Positions 30,093 through 39,646 of a stretch of 64,000 nt of DNA are shown in pieces. Where the stretch lies: contig OZ245840.1 of NCBI GenBank assembly GCA_965228775.1, positions 4,030,001 through 4,094,000 on the forward strand, given 5' to 3'. Both the position numbers and the translations under genes were made by a program. Position 1 is the stretch's first letter; each line of letters starts with the position of its first letter. This stretch comes from JANQMY01 sp965228775 (lineage in GTDB: Bacteria; Pseudomonadota; Alphaproteobacteria; JANQMY01). The notes under the pieces were generated by a model, which did not search any database, was not told the origin of the DNA, and was given only the letters and a program-made list of their open reading frames with translations.

Positions 30093-30924
30093 CGGGACTT
30101 TCAACGACGATGTGATACTTCTGGATAATCTCTTGAATGGCCGCCGCATTCTGCTCTCGTCGCTTGACATCTTCCCAAACCGCCAGGACAGATTGCTGAA
30201 TGTCGTCAAATGGCGGCAGATCAGCTTCTTGATTGTGCGTAACCCGAACCACATGTTCTCCGAAAGCAGAAGTGAGTGGCCCCTGCCAGCTTTTGTCTTC
30301 TGGTGTCTTGCTCAGGGCGCTTGCAAATTCATTGCCGAACAGGCGCGCGACCTCTCGCAAGGGCAGGTCACCGTAAGAGCGGCTCAGCATGAAGGGATCG
30401 CCGGTTCTTCTCCAATCAGGCGGCTGATCTGAATTCATGAGGCCCAAAATGCTCTCCGCATCCGATCGAACCGTTCGTTTTCTTTCTTCTGCGCTTAGGA
30501 AAATGTGGTCAAAGGTGACGCGGGCTGGTGCCGTGAAACGGTCTGCATGCATTTCGTACCAGGACTTCAGTTCCGCTTCGCTTGGGGAAGGCAGGGATGC
30601 CAGGTCCGACACCAAAAACGTCATCTTTTGTGCCAAGCGCCGATCGACAATGGTGTCGCCAATATGAAGGCCCAGCTTCCGCGCCTCTCGGGCCAGTGCT
30701 TCATTCCGTATGTGGTCCGCGACAATTGCCTTCATATCATTTGCCGTCGGTGCGGTGCCGGCCTCTGACGCATAGAGCGTTGCCAATCGTTCCATGTCGC
30801 CCGTGGTGATGGTGATCGTGTTTTGTATACGGTCTGTCCAGCTCGACCACGCGATATGAAAACCAAAAATGGCGAGTGCCGCCAATGCGAAATGCACCAG
30901 CGGCTCACGAATCAACTGTCTCAT
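30082..30924 (-). CDS. Membrane-anchored parvulin-type peptidyl-prolyl isomerase
   Basis: 280 aa from ATG 30924, whose ATGA overlaps the stop of the DUF3604 gene. One N-terminal transmembrane helix (about 9-25), a SurA/PpiD-like helical N-domain, then a PpiC-like rotamase region (about 130-250, with VTFDHIFLS and FGEHVVRV). The C-terminal domain is short and diverged, so catalysis is uncertain and a chaperone role is possible. Probably assists folding of the exported DUF3604 lipoprotein or HupE-like protein encoded with it. Confidence 0.84.
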   Translation of the reverse strand: MRQLIREPLVHFALAALAIFGFHIAWSSWTDRIQNTITITTGDMERLATLYASEAGTAPTANDMKAIVADHIRNEALAREARKLGLHIGDTIVDRRLAQKMTFLVSDLASLPSPSEAELKSWYEMHADRFTAPARVTFDHIFLSAEERKRTVRSDAESILGLMNSDQPPDWRRTGDPFMLSRSYGDLPLREVARLFGNEFASALSKTPEDKSWQGPLTSAFGEHVVRVTHNQEADLPPFDDIQQSVLAVWEDVKRREQNAAAIQEIIQKYHIVVESPDGF

Positions 30925-32861
30925 CCGGCGTTCGGGATGTACCAAATAGGCGATGTGTAAGCCCGCTCTTGAATGGTCTTTTCCAGAGTTGGATTGGGCG
31001 GCGTGCCGGCCTTCAGGGCGTCCCAGGTGGACCAGCGGCAGCTTGGATTCTCCAGAACGCGGACATAATACGTCGCGCGCTGCGATGCGTCGAAGTCGGG
31101 ATCTCGCCAAGTGGTCTTGAGCTCACCCGCGCCTTCTCCGGTGGGCGTGCAAGTGGCAAGATCCACGCTTGCGTTATTATCCGGGCACCGATGTGTTTGA
31201 GGATCTGGTGTGCCCATATGGCAGGCAACATCAAAAACCCGTTCAATGCTGGATGTGACCTTGACGATCTGTACACGTTGTAATGCCGTACCTGATGTAT
31301 CCTGCATGGCCCAAGCGACGAAAACAGGGGCGCGTCCGTCTCCTATCAGATCTCCGCCCATGGGAACGCCCGATGCATAAGCCTGGTCGAGCATGTCGGC
31401 GGCGTCAAGAATACCGTCTTCATAATCAAGACCAGCGAAGAAACGGACTTTCATCCGCGGGCCCGTGGTGGCGAAAGTTTCTTTGCGGCGGAAAGCATCG
31501 AAGATAGCTTCGCGGGTATTTTCTTCGGCCCAAACGCCGGTTAGACCCGAGGCACTCCATCGTGAAAACCACTCAGAAGCGTTTCGGGTTTGCAGCGTCT
31601 CTTTTTGTTCGTTCCAAGAAACTTCCGGGTCGAATGGCACTGAGCCGCGGGCTTGCGGCAATCCATCGACGATACCTACTTTGGACCAGTAGTCGTTCTC
31701 GGCATAGGCGCCGCCCACCACATGGCTATCGGACGCAGCAACCAGACCGAAGCGGAAGGGGTCAAACCCTTGCTCCTCCTGAAGTTTGAGGCCGTTCTGA
31801 TAGGCTTCGCGCACATAGCTGCCTTTTGTCCGAGAAACGGCATAGGACCCGAGCAACCGGTCATAGATTTCGAAATTGGCCCACTCATCGTTCGGAGACA
31901 AAGAAGGATGGGTTTCCGATGTTCCTTTTACCTGCGTGATTTCGACCAAAGGTTCGTTCCGCATACGTTGTTCCGCGTAAGCCGCATCCAGTGGGGCGCC
32001 ATCGTAGGTTTCAAGGCGGAACATTTGACCATCAGAGACATTGGGATTGTGAGGGACGGAAATCGATTCAATCCCGGCAGCCCGCTGTTCGTCCATCCAG
32101 TCCCACAAATCCTCGGGGTTTGCGGAGTCAAGCGTCGAAAATGCGCGCTGCGGTGCGTCTCCTCTGAAGAAGACATTTCGGTGGAGGTTGCCGCCACCAA
32201 AATTGTCGGCGCCTTCGCGTGTTCTGACGGAAGTGTATTCGTACGCGGCAAAAGTGGTGAACTTACCGGGTTCATTGTGCTTTTCCGCGGTAGCAACATT
32301 CTGCGCCCAGATGGAGTTCATCTCTTCCTGATCGTAAATCTCTTCGATTCTTTCCCCGGTGCGGACGGAAGTGCCCACTTCATTGAAGGCTGATTGAATG
32401 ACCTCCGGTTCGGTGGAGAACATCTTCTTGGACCGTTCTAGCTCGTTCAGCTTGTGGCCAGCGGTATTCATTGCCGGCAGTATGCCTAGATACTCCGCGT
32501 GGTCCGTGACGGCATAGAAATCCAGCGCTCCGCCCGCAATGGTCATATCGAATCCGGACGGATGTGGAACGGTTTCACCTTTCGCGAAGCGATACGCGTC
32601 ATCCGCGGTGCGCCGTACATTAAATATGTAAGCGTCAAAGCTATTACGCGTATGGATATGAAGGTCGCCAAAATAGGCGTTGCGCGTTGCGCTGTATCCA
32701 GCCGTTTTTCCCTCGGTGACCGCTGGGATCGGCGTTTCAGCCGTCTCTGCTGAAGCTGTATCAGGAGCCGCTGGTTCCGGAGGGGCTGTCGATACCTGTT
32801 CTTCCGTGTCGCAGGCGGCGATCAACACTGTCAGACCTGCCGCTATTATTATTTTTTTCAT
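30921..32861 (-). CDS. DUF3604 lipoprotein (PHP-like metal-dependent domain)
   Basis: 646 aa from ATG 32861, chosen for the GGAGG ribosome site 6 bp upstream. Lipoprotein signal peptide ending LIAAC (lipobox Cys near residue 17), an acidic Pro/Ala/Glu linker (20-50), then DUF3604 beginning YFGDLHIHT, the H-x-H of a PHP-like metal site, with further conserved His and Asp in VTDHAEYLG and AASDSHVVGG. Function unknown in the literature I can recall; the fold suggests a phosphoesterase or other metal-dependent hydrolase in the periplasm. First gene of the DUF3604-parvulin-HupE operon. Confidence 0.9.
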   Translation of the reverse strand: MKKIIIAAGLTVLIAACDTEEQVSTAPPEPAAPDTASAETAETPIPAVTEGKTAGYSATRNAYFGDLHIHTRNSFDAYIFNVRRTADDAYRFAKGETVPHPSGFDMTIAGGALDFYAVTDHAEYLGILPAMNTAGHKLNELERSKKMFSTEPEVIQSAFNEVGTSVRTGERIEEIYDQEEMNSIWAQNVATAEKHNEPGKFTTFAAYEYTSVRTREGADNFGGGNLHRNVFFRGDAPQRAFSTLDSANPEDLWDWMDEQRAAGIESISVPHNPNVSDGQMFRLETYDGAPLDAAYAEQRMRNEPLVEITQVKGTSETHPSLSPNDEWANFEIYDRLLGSYAVSRTKGSYVREAYQNGLKLQEEQGFDPFRFGLVAASDSHVVGGAYAENDYWSKVGIVDGLPQARGSVPFDPEVSWNEQKETLQTRNASEWFSRWSASGLTGVWAEENTREAIFDAFRRKETFATTGPRMKVRFFAGLDYEDGILDAADMLDQAYASGVPMGGDLIGDGRAPVFVAWAMQDTSGTALQRVQIVKVTSSIERVFDVACHMGTPDPQTHRCPDNNASVDLATCTPTGEGAGELKTTWRDPDFDASQRATYYVRVLENPSCRWSTWDALKAGTPPNPTLEKTIQERAYTSPIWYIPNAG

Positions 32862-32972
32862 GGCAACCTCCATTGGTCTTTTTATTGCAACGATTCTAGC
32901 GTTTATTGAAGCCAGCGTCCATGCCACATCTCGTCTTTGTCCGGGCGGGTCCAAGCCATGACTTATCTCACG

Positions 32973-33404
32973 TTAATGCTGAGACACGTTGATCCTGTTC
33001 CACAGATTGATCATCGCGATATCAGCGGTCAGGGCACTGATTTCCTCATCGGAGAAATGTTCGCGCAACCGTGTTCTCAAAGGTGCGAGGTCACGGGACG
33101 GATCAAGCACGGTCAGGGCTTCGGTCCAGGCCAAAGCGGCGCGCTCGCGTTCTGTAAAATCGCTAACTTGATCCCAAACGACCACGCGTTCCAGGCGCTG
33201 GTCGGTCTCGCCGTCTTCGCGCGCTTCCCGGATATGCATCTTGACGCAAAAGCCGCAACGGTTGATCTGCGATGCGCGCAGTACGACCAAGTGATGAATT
33301 TTTCGGTCTAGGCCATGGGCGTCGATCACCTTGTGAATTTCCGCCAGGGTCGACAAAACATCGGGGATCTCTTTTTCGTGTTGGATTGCTGTTTGAATGT
33401 TCAT
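32973..33404 (-). CDS. AhpD-like / carboxymuconolactone decarboxylase family protein
   Basis: 143 aa from ATG 33404, preceded by AGAGGAA. The redox motif C-G-F-C-V-K-M-H matches CxxC-x3-H of AhpD-type peroxidases, so a peroxide-reducing or general disulfide function is more likely than decarboxylation. Same superfamily as the CxxU gene at 61263, here with the ordinary Cys. It is divergent from the MBL hydrolase, with an FNR-box between them. Confidence 0.9.
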   Translation of the reverse strand: MNIQTAIQHEKEIPDVLSTLAEIHKVIDAHGLDRKIHHLVVLRASQINRCGFCVKMHIREAREDGETDQRLERVVVWDQVSDFTERERAALAWTEALTVLDPSRDLAPLRTRLREHFSDEEISALTADIAMINLWNRINVSQH

Positions 33405-33517
33405 CAAATTCCTCTTTCGAACAGGAAAACTATGTGGTTTTGGAATGACGGTCCGCGATCAGGTTTTGTGACAGGGACGCGGAAATAGGCGGGACTGCGG
33501 TGCGATCCGCTGCCTTC

Positions 33518-33531
33518 TTGACCTGGATCAA
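33518..33531. promoter_or_regulatory. FNR-box in the AhpD-like/MBL divergent promoter
   Basis: TTGACCTGGATCAA: one base from the TTGAT-N4-ATCAA consensus. Centre about 92 bp before the MBL start codon and 120 bp before the AhpD-like start codon. The matching regulator gene is at 52865. Confidence 0.68.
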
Positions 33532-33616
33532 GGGGATGCGCGACCTTTGGGATTTAGGGTGACTTCGCAGAAAGCCATGGAAACATGGCAGCCACGAATG
33601 CCAGTGGGGTAAGTGT

Positions 33617-34519
33617 ATGATGAGATGGTTTCGCCGGGACAAGAAGTCGCCGCGCGCCGCTTCCGACGTGCAAGCCTTCTTTGATGAGGCGACCTTTACC
33701 GTCACCTATGTGGTGTGTGATCCCGCATCCAAGCACTGTGCCATCATCGACTCTGTGCTGGACTATGACCCGAAATCCGGACGTATTTCTTATGGATCAG
33801 CGGACAAGGTTGCCGATTATGTGCGGTCTGGCGGCCTCACTGTGGATTGGATCTTAGAGACCCATGCCCATGCGGATCATCTCAGTGCGGCCCCCTATCT
33901 CAAACAGCTGTTAGGCGGAAAAATCGCAATCGGTGAGCACATCAAGGATGTTCAGAAGATTTTCCGTACAGTGTTCAATTTGGAAGGCGACTTTGTCGCC
34001 GACGGGTCTCAGTTCGATCATCTCTTCGCTGATAGCGACACATTCTCCGTGGGGGACCTTGAGGGCCGTGTGATGCATACGCCGGGTCACACGCCCGCAT
34101 GCCTTTCCTATCTTATCGGCGATTGCGTTTTCGTAGGTGACACGTTGTTTATGCCGGATTACGGCACAGCAAGGTGTGATTTTCCGGGTGGAGATGCTGC
34201 AATATTGTTCGACTCTATTGAGAAACTTTTTTCACTGCCAGGGGACACGAAGTGTTTCACGTGTCACGACTATAAGGCGGAAGGCCGGGATGTTTTCACC
34301 TGGCAGTCGACCATAGCCGGCCAAAAAGCCGAGAACATTCACGTTCGTGACGGCATAAGCAAAGATGAGTTCGTGAATATGCGGAACAAACGAGACGCGA
34401 CGCTCGCCATGCCGGTTCTGATTCTACCATCTGTTCAAGTGAACATAAGGGCTGGGCGGCTTCCTCCGCCTGAGGATAATGGCGTTTCCTACCTGAAGAT
34501 ACCCATCGATCAGCTGTGA
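33617..34519 (+). CDS. MBL-fold hydrolase, persulfide dioxygenase-like (ETHE1/Blh group)
   Basis: 300 aa. Metallo-beta-lactamase fold with THAHADH (H83, H85, D87, H88), HTPGHTPAC and GDTLFMPDYGTARCDFPGG, the pattern of the ETHE1/SdoA/Blh group that oxidises glutathione persulfide to sulfite with a mononuclear iron. Blh-type proteins are known from sulfide-responsive operons. No rhodanese domain is fused. The FNR-box upstream suggests oxygen-linked control of sulfide detoxification; that connection is inference. Confidence 0.88.
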   Translation: MMRWFRRDKKSPRAASDVQAFFDEATFTVTYVVCDPASKHCAIIDSVLDYDPKSGRISYGSADKVADYVRSGGLTVDWILETHAHADHLSAAPYLKQLLGGKIAIGEHIKDVQKIFRTVFNLEGDFVADGSQFDHLFADSDTFSVGDLEGRVMHTPGHTPACLSYLIGDCVFVGDTLFMPDYGTARCDFPGGDAAILFDSIEKLFSLPGDTKCFTCHDYKAEGRDVFTWQSTIAGQKAENIHVRDGISKDEFVNMRNKRDATLAMPVLILPSVQVNIRAGRLPPPEDNGVSYLKIPIDQL

Positions 34520-34792
34520 CAGATTGCCCGCGGCGAGGCAAATGCGATCATAGGGATCCTTTGTGTGCGGAGAGTGCAGACCGTGAAACAGTAGTCTGGA
34601 TTAAAGCCACCCCATCACGCACTTACACGAAGGTGGATGAATATGCAAAGAATGGGCGTTTTGCGGGTGTTTTTGGACATCATGCGCCGCCTGGCCCGCC
34701 ACCCTTTAGTATTGTGTATTGCGTCTTGTTCCGCCAAAGTATGAGTATATCTGGGACAAATCCGGTCACGAAGTATATCGAAGGAATTGAGT
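34520..34792 (+). other. Intergenic region without recognisable gene
   Basis: 273 bp between the MBL gene and the patatin gene. A 100-codon frame crosses it, but lacks a ribosome site, conserved-looking content and domain features. No terminator was recognised. Confidence 0.4.
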
Positions 34793-36286
34793 ATGCTGTT
34801 TGGTTTGGCTTCATCTAACAAACGTTTGTCTGCGGCGAATTCCTATCAGGAGTGGGCGGAAATTGCTCAGGAGTTGGACCAAAAGTCTGGTGCTAACCGA
34901 TGGAAGGCGGAAGAGAGAGACCCGAGATACGACTACAGACGTATCCGCGAGCGGCTCGACATGTTGCGCCATGCACGCGAAACCAAAGACGAACGGGAAC
35001 TGCTCTTTGCGCTCAATGAGGGCATTCACGGTAATCTGGGAGGTATCGCCAAAACGGCGCTCTACAATCAAGCGCATTTCGGCACGAAAGATCTGATTAC
35101 GGAGTATATGGCGGAAGTCGAAAATGCGCTCAATCATCTGGCGGATGTTGGGGACGACGTCATTCCGTTTGAAGAGCGTATAGATTTCTTCCGCAGGGCC
35201 CATCACTGCTACGGCAGTTCGGCACTTATGCTAAGCGGGGCCGGCTCTTTGGCCCCTTTTCATATCGGCACGATCAAAGCCTTGCATCACGAAGGCCTGC
35301 TGCCGAATGTGATTTCCGGATCCAGTGGCGGCGCCTTCGTCGCGGCTGTTTTCGGGACAAGAACACCTGAAGAGATAGATCAACAGCTCACCACCGAATC
35401 CATTTTGGATGTGCTCTATTCCGATTATGAGCAAGAAGACCCGACAATCTGGCCGCAGCCACAGTCGATCAGCACCTTGTCCCGCGCCGTGGAAGACATG
35501 ATCCCCGATGTAACCTTCGAAGAGGCTTATGATATCTCGAAGATCTACATCAACATTTCCGTGGCCCCGACACAGGTCAATCAAAAATCCCGGCTGCTCA
35601 ATGTGATCACCGCGCCGCATGTTTATGTGAGAGAGGCGGTCATCGCCTCTTGTTCCGTTCCCGGTGTTTTCCCGCCCGTACAGTTGGCGGCCAAAGACTA
35701 TGACGGGGTACGCAAGCCCTATTTGCCCGAACTGCGGTGGATCGATGGGTCTGTGAGCGACGACCTGCCACGGCGGCGCTTGGGACGGATTTATGGGGTC
35801 AATCACTTCATTGCCAGCCAAACCAATCCGGCCATTCTATGGGCTGTGCGCGATACCAATTCGGAAAGCGGTGTTGTCAGCACCACATTGGATTGGTGGG
35901 AGCAGATGTTCAAAGCGAACCTTCAAGCATCCCGTCCGGCGGTCAGTTTCCTGACGAAACGCATCCCGGGCGTCAGCTCGTTCGCCCATATGTTCTATTC
36001 CGTCGCCCTGCAGGAATACACAGCGGATGTGAACATTATCCCCCAGCGCCGTTTCTTCGATCCGCGCAAAATACTGTCGCAAATCTCTCCGGACGACACA
36101 CTATCGCTGATTAATGATGGGGAACGGTCCACCTGGCCGAAGATTGAGCTTATTCGGAACAGCACACGCGTTTCTAAATGCCTGGAAGAGATTTTGGAGC
36201 GGTACGAGCACGAAGCGGACCTACATCACTCCTCCGTACAGAAGCAAAAAGGGCGCCGCCAGCTTTCCCGAAAACGGGCCGCCTGA
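34793..36286 (+). CDS. Patatin-like lipase with N-terminal DUF3336
   Basis: 497 aa from ATG 34793, with AAGGA 7 bp upstream (TTG 34787 is too close to it). DUF3336 (about 10-135) precedes the patatin domain, with a G-A-G oxyanion loop (LSGAGSLAPFHIG), nucleophile G-S-S178-G-G and the dyad Asp in W-I-D318-G. This architecture is that of triacylglycerol lipases related to plant SDP1 and yeast Tgl, acting on stored neutral lipid or membrane lipid. The protein ends in a basic tail. No signal peptide: cytoplasmic or membrane-associated. Confidence 0.92.
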   Translation: MLFGLASSNKRLSAANSYQEWAEIAQELDQKSGANRWKAEERDPRYDYRRIRERLDMLRHARETKDERELLFALNEGIHGNLGGIAKTALYNQAHFGTKDLITEYMAEVENALNHLADVGDDVIPFEERIDFFRRAHHCYGSSALMLSGAGSLAPFHIGTIKALHHEGLLPNVISGSSGGAFVAAVFGTRTPEEIDQQLTTESILDVLYSDYEQEDPTIWPQPQSISTLSRAVEDMIPDVTFEEAYDISKIYINISVAPTQVNQKSRLLNVITAPHVYVREAVIASCSVPGVFPPVQLAAKDYDGVRKPYLPELRWIDGSVSDDLPRRRLGRIYGVNHFIASQTNPAILWAVRDTNSESGVVSTTLDWWEQMFKANLQASRPAVSFLTKRIPGVSSFAHMFYSVALQEYTADVNIIPQRRFFDPRKILSQISPDDTLSLINDGERSTWPKIELIRNSTRVSKCLEEILERYEHEADLHHSSVQKQKGRRQLSRKRAA

Positions 36287-36442
36287 ATCCGTTAGATCGC
36301 AATTTCGATAAAATTTTAAGCAAGTTCTGAAGGCGCGGTTAGGAATTGTGTGGGAGCGTTCGCAAGAGTCGAGGGCCGGCGGTTCGTGCCGTCACACGTC
36401 AATGCGCCGGATAAATAAGAGTAATTGGATTTGAGTAGTTGA

Positions 36443-38149
36443 ATGAATAATCCCGCATACAATGCGGGGCTGGGGAACACTTTTTCTTCTTATCGGTTTG
36501 CGTTCATATCTGTTGGCGTCTTTAGCGCGGTCGTCAACCTTCTGCTTCTGACCGGACCGATTTTCATGCTGCAGGTCTATGACCGTGTGTTGGCAAGCCA
36601 ATCCGTGCCGACATTGACAGCGCTCATTCTTTTGGTCGCATTCTTATTCGCATTCTACGCCGTGTTGGAGACCATACGGCTACGGATCTTGGCCCGCGTG
36701 GGGGCAGCGGCGGATGGCGCGGTCTGCGACCATGTTTTCGAACAATCGCTTATCGCGAAATCTAATAGCGGCGCCGCTCGATCCACGTCGGCACCTCGCG
36801 ACTTGGATACCATACGGCAATTCTTGTCGGGTCCGGCGCCGATTGCCTTCTTCGATTTGCCTTGGCTTCCCTTGTTTTTAGGCGTCGTGTTTCTCCTCCA
36901 TTTTTGGCTTGGTGTGACAGCAACGGTGGGCGCAATCATCCTGTTTGTTCTGGCAACCCTCAACGAGCTTATGATGCGCCGCTCCCGCCGATCTACTGCT
37001 GGGCTTCTTGCGCAAAAACAGCGGCTCTTTGGTTCCGTATATCGCCACTCGGAGACGGTGCGCGCGTTGGGGATGATCGGTGCCATGACCGCCCGGTGGC
37101 GCACGATCCATGATGAAACGGTTTGCCTGCAAAACCGGTTGAGTGATGTGTCGGGAGGATTTTCCTCAGCCATCAAGGGCATACGGCTATTGTTGCAGTC
37201 CATTATTCTAGGGGTTGGGGCCTATCTTGCCATACATCAGCAAGTGTCCGCCGGCGCCATGATCGCGGCGTCAATCATTGCGGCGCGTGCCCTAGCGCCG
37301 CTAGAGCTCGCCGTTGGCAATTGGCGTCAATATGGCGAGGCCCTTCAAGCATACCGGCATCTCAGCGATGTGCTGACTGCTCCATCCACCGGCCAGGAAA
37401 GTTTCGAACTACCGCCCCCCAGAGCGGAGTTGCTGGTGGAAGACGTTTCGTTCACACCGGCTGGGCGTAAGCAGCCGGTCCTCAGCGGGCTGAGTTTTGA
37501 GATGACGCCGGGTATGGGGCTCGCCGTCCTTGGCCCCAGCGCCTCCGGCAAGTCCACGTTGGCGCGGCTCCTTGCGGGGATCATTGATGACTATGACGGC
37601 GACGTCCGGCTTGACGGTGCAACATTCGGCCAATGGCACCACGATGCGATCGGGCGCCATATTGGGTACATGTCACAGAATGCGGCCTTATTTCCCGGGA
37701 CCATAGCCGAAAACATCAGCCGCTTCGCTGCGGAAGCGGACACGCGCGCCATCATAACCGCGTCGAAAGCTGCTCATGTGCATGATCTGATCTTAAGCCT
37801 TCCCAATGGATATGAGACCCAATGCGATGAAGCGTGTTTTGACCTATCGGCGGGTCAGCGCCAGCGGATCGCTTTGGCAAGGGCGCTTTACGGCGATCCG
37901 TTCCTAATTATCCTTGATGAGGCAAATTCCAATCTTGATGCGGCGGGTGAGACTGCCTTGGTCAAGTCGATTTTGGCCGCGCGGGAAAGGGGCGCAATTG
38001 TCATTGCCATGGCGCACCGGCCAAGCATTCTCGCGGCCGTGAGCCACGTTATGCTGCTTCAAGGCGGCAAACCACAGGCCTTTGGGGAAAAAGATGATGT
38101 CCTGCCCGCCATTCTTAAACCCGCCGGGGAGGGCCGTCATGTGGCATAG
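36443..38149 (+). CDS. Type I secretion ABC transporter (PrtD-like)
   Basis: 568 aa. Six-helix membrane domain (about 20-310) followed by an ATPase with Walker A GPSASGKST (364-372), signature LSAGQ (468-472, Ala replacing the usual Gly), Walker B LIILDEAN and the H-loop AMAHRP. No N-terminal C39-like domain. Length and layout match PrtD/LapB-type exporters of RTX proteins. Overlaps the HlyD gene by 11 bp, and the RTX protein gene is two genes downstream. The outer-membrane TolC partner is not in the window. Confidence 0.92.
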   Translation: MNNPAYNAGLGNTFSSYRFAFISVGVFSAVVNLLLLTGPIFMLQVYDRVLASQSVPTLTALILLVAFLFAFYAVLETIRLRILARVGAAADGAVCDHVFEQSLIAKSNSGAARSTSAPRDLDTIRQFLSGPAPIAFFDLPWLPLFLGVVFLLHFWLGVTATVGAIILFVLATLNELMMRRSRRSTAGLLAQKQRLFGSVYRHSETVRALGMIGAMTARWRTIHDETVCLQNRLSDVSGGFSSAIKGIRLLLQSIILGVGAYLAIHQQVSAGAMIAASIIAARALAPLELAVGNWRQYGEALQAYRHLSDVLTAPSTGQESFELPPPRAELLVEDVSFTPAGRKQPVLSGLSFEMTPGMGLAVLGPSASGKSTLARLLAGIIDDYDGDVRLDGATFGQWHHDAIGRHIGYMSQNAALFPGTIAENISRFAAEADTRAIITASKAAHVHDLILSLPNGYETQCDEACFDLSAGQRQRIALARALYGDPFLIILDEANSNLDAAGETALVKSILAARERGAIVIAMAHRPSILAAVSHVMLLQGGKPQAFGEKDDVLPAILKPAGEGRHVA

Positions 38150-39478
38150 ATTGAAAGGTGTTATTGCCTCCCTGATAAAAGCGATCGGCGCTGACACCGG
38201 AAGTGTCGGTCGTTGGGTTTGTGCGGGATACGCCGCAACGCTTCTTTTGTTTTCGACATTCGCCATGTGGGGAACGGTCACGAAACTGGCCAGTGCCGTG
38301 ATCGCCGGAGGTCACCTTGTGGTCGATTCTCATTCCAAGGACGTTCAGCACAAAGAGGGCGGAACTGTTAAATCGGTTCATGTGCGGGACGGTGACCATG
38401 TGGCGGAGGGACAGGTGTTGGTGACACTCGATGAAACGGCTGCACGGGCTGACCTTGAGATCATTTCAAAGAACCAGTCCGAGCTCTTGACAAAAATCGC
38501 CAGGCTCGAGGCCGAACGAGACGGGCTGGATGAGATTGCATTTCCGGAAAAAGTCATGACTCAGTCGGAAGAGGCTCATGTGTTTACGGCAATTACCAAT
38601 GCCCTTCACATGTTTGCGGCCCGGCGCAGCCTTAGAAAAAGTGAGCGCCAACAGTTGGAACAGCAATTGGTTCAGCTGGAGGAACTTATTCGAGGGTATG
38701 AAGTTCAAAAGGCGGCGACGGAAGAAGAATATGAGCTGATCGACGCTGAAGTCGAGCGATTGGAAGGTCTTTACAAAGACAAGCTGGTGCCGGTAACCCG
38801 TTTGACGGAAGCCAAGCGCAATGCAGCGCGGCTTAAAGGGCAGATCGGTGCGGCGGAGGCCGAAATTGCCCGGGCAAAAGAACGCATAAGCGAGGTTCGC
38901 TCGCGATAATTCAATTCAACGAAGAAAAAAGGTCTCAACTGCTTGCAGAGCTTCAAGACTACCGGTCTCAGCTCGGTGAAGCTGACGAAAGATATCTGGC
39001 TGCAAGCGACATTCTTGCAAGAACCCAATTGCGAGCGCCTCAATCTGGATATGTGAACGCACTGGCTGTCCATGCGCAAGGGGCCGTATTGCAACCAGGC
39101 CAAACGGTGTTGACCATTGTGCCGGCTGAAGATGAGCTGGTTGTCGAGGCGAAGGTTGCAACAAACGATATCGACCAGATACATCCCGGGCAGGACGTAC
39201 GTCTTCGCTTCTCTGCCTTCAGCCAAAAATCTACGCCGGAATTTCATGGCGACATCGTCCACATCAGTGCCGATGCGTCGACGGACACCCAAACCGGTCT
39301 CATGTTCTATGCGGTGCGCGTGCGATTTGCGGTTCCGAAGGTTGGTAAAACAGAGAAGCTGGACTTGGTGCCGGGGATGCCCGCCGAGGTGTTTATAACC
39401 ACGGGCGAGCGGACGATGCTGAATTATATTCTGAAGCCGCTTCGCGACCAAATGGCTCGAGCTTTCAAGGAAGAGTAA
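38139..39478 (+). pseudogene. HlyD/PrtE-type membrane fusion protein, frameshifted
   Basis: Two overlapping frames make one HlyD family protein of about 446 aa. The first (38139-38909) gives the TM anchor (about 28-46), the first biotinyl-lipoyl half (EGGTVKSVHVRDGDHV) and most of the coiled coil. The second continues from about 38903 in the -1 frame with RAPQSGYVNAL, VPAEDELVVEA and the C-terminal beta barrel (LVPGMPAEVFI). Reading through as S-A-I-I-Q-F restores the family pattern, so a single missing base near 38896-38906 explains it. No slippery heptamer is present, which argues against programmed shifting; a sequencing error is possible. Confidence 0.85.
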
Positions 39479-39646
39479 TACGTGTAAAGATCAAAATTTA
39501 CCTTGCGTTAGCCACGTGGCGGCAAATCACAAAATCGCCTCAAATGATGGCTGCAGGACGAGGTATAACGAAGGAACAGTTTGCAGCGGGAGTTTGGGGA
39601 GTGCCTGTGAACCGGAGTAGTGCATTATCACACGAAGGTTTACATC

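Noticed and set aside
34516..34818. 100-codon frame between the MBL and patatin genes
   Set aside because: No ribosome site, composition unlike the neighbouring genes, and it overlaps the patatin start.
38896..38912. Programmed -1 frameshift in hlyD
   Set aside because: No X-XXY-YYZ slippery heptamer at the junction; HlyD proteins are not known to use frameshifting.
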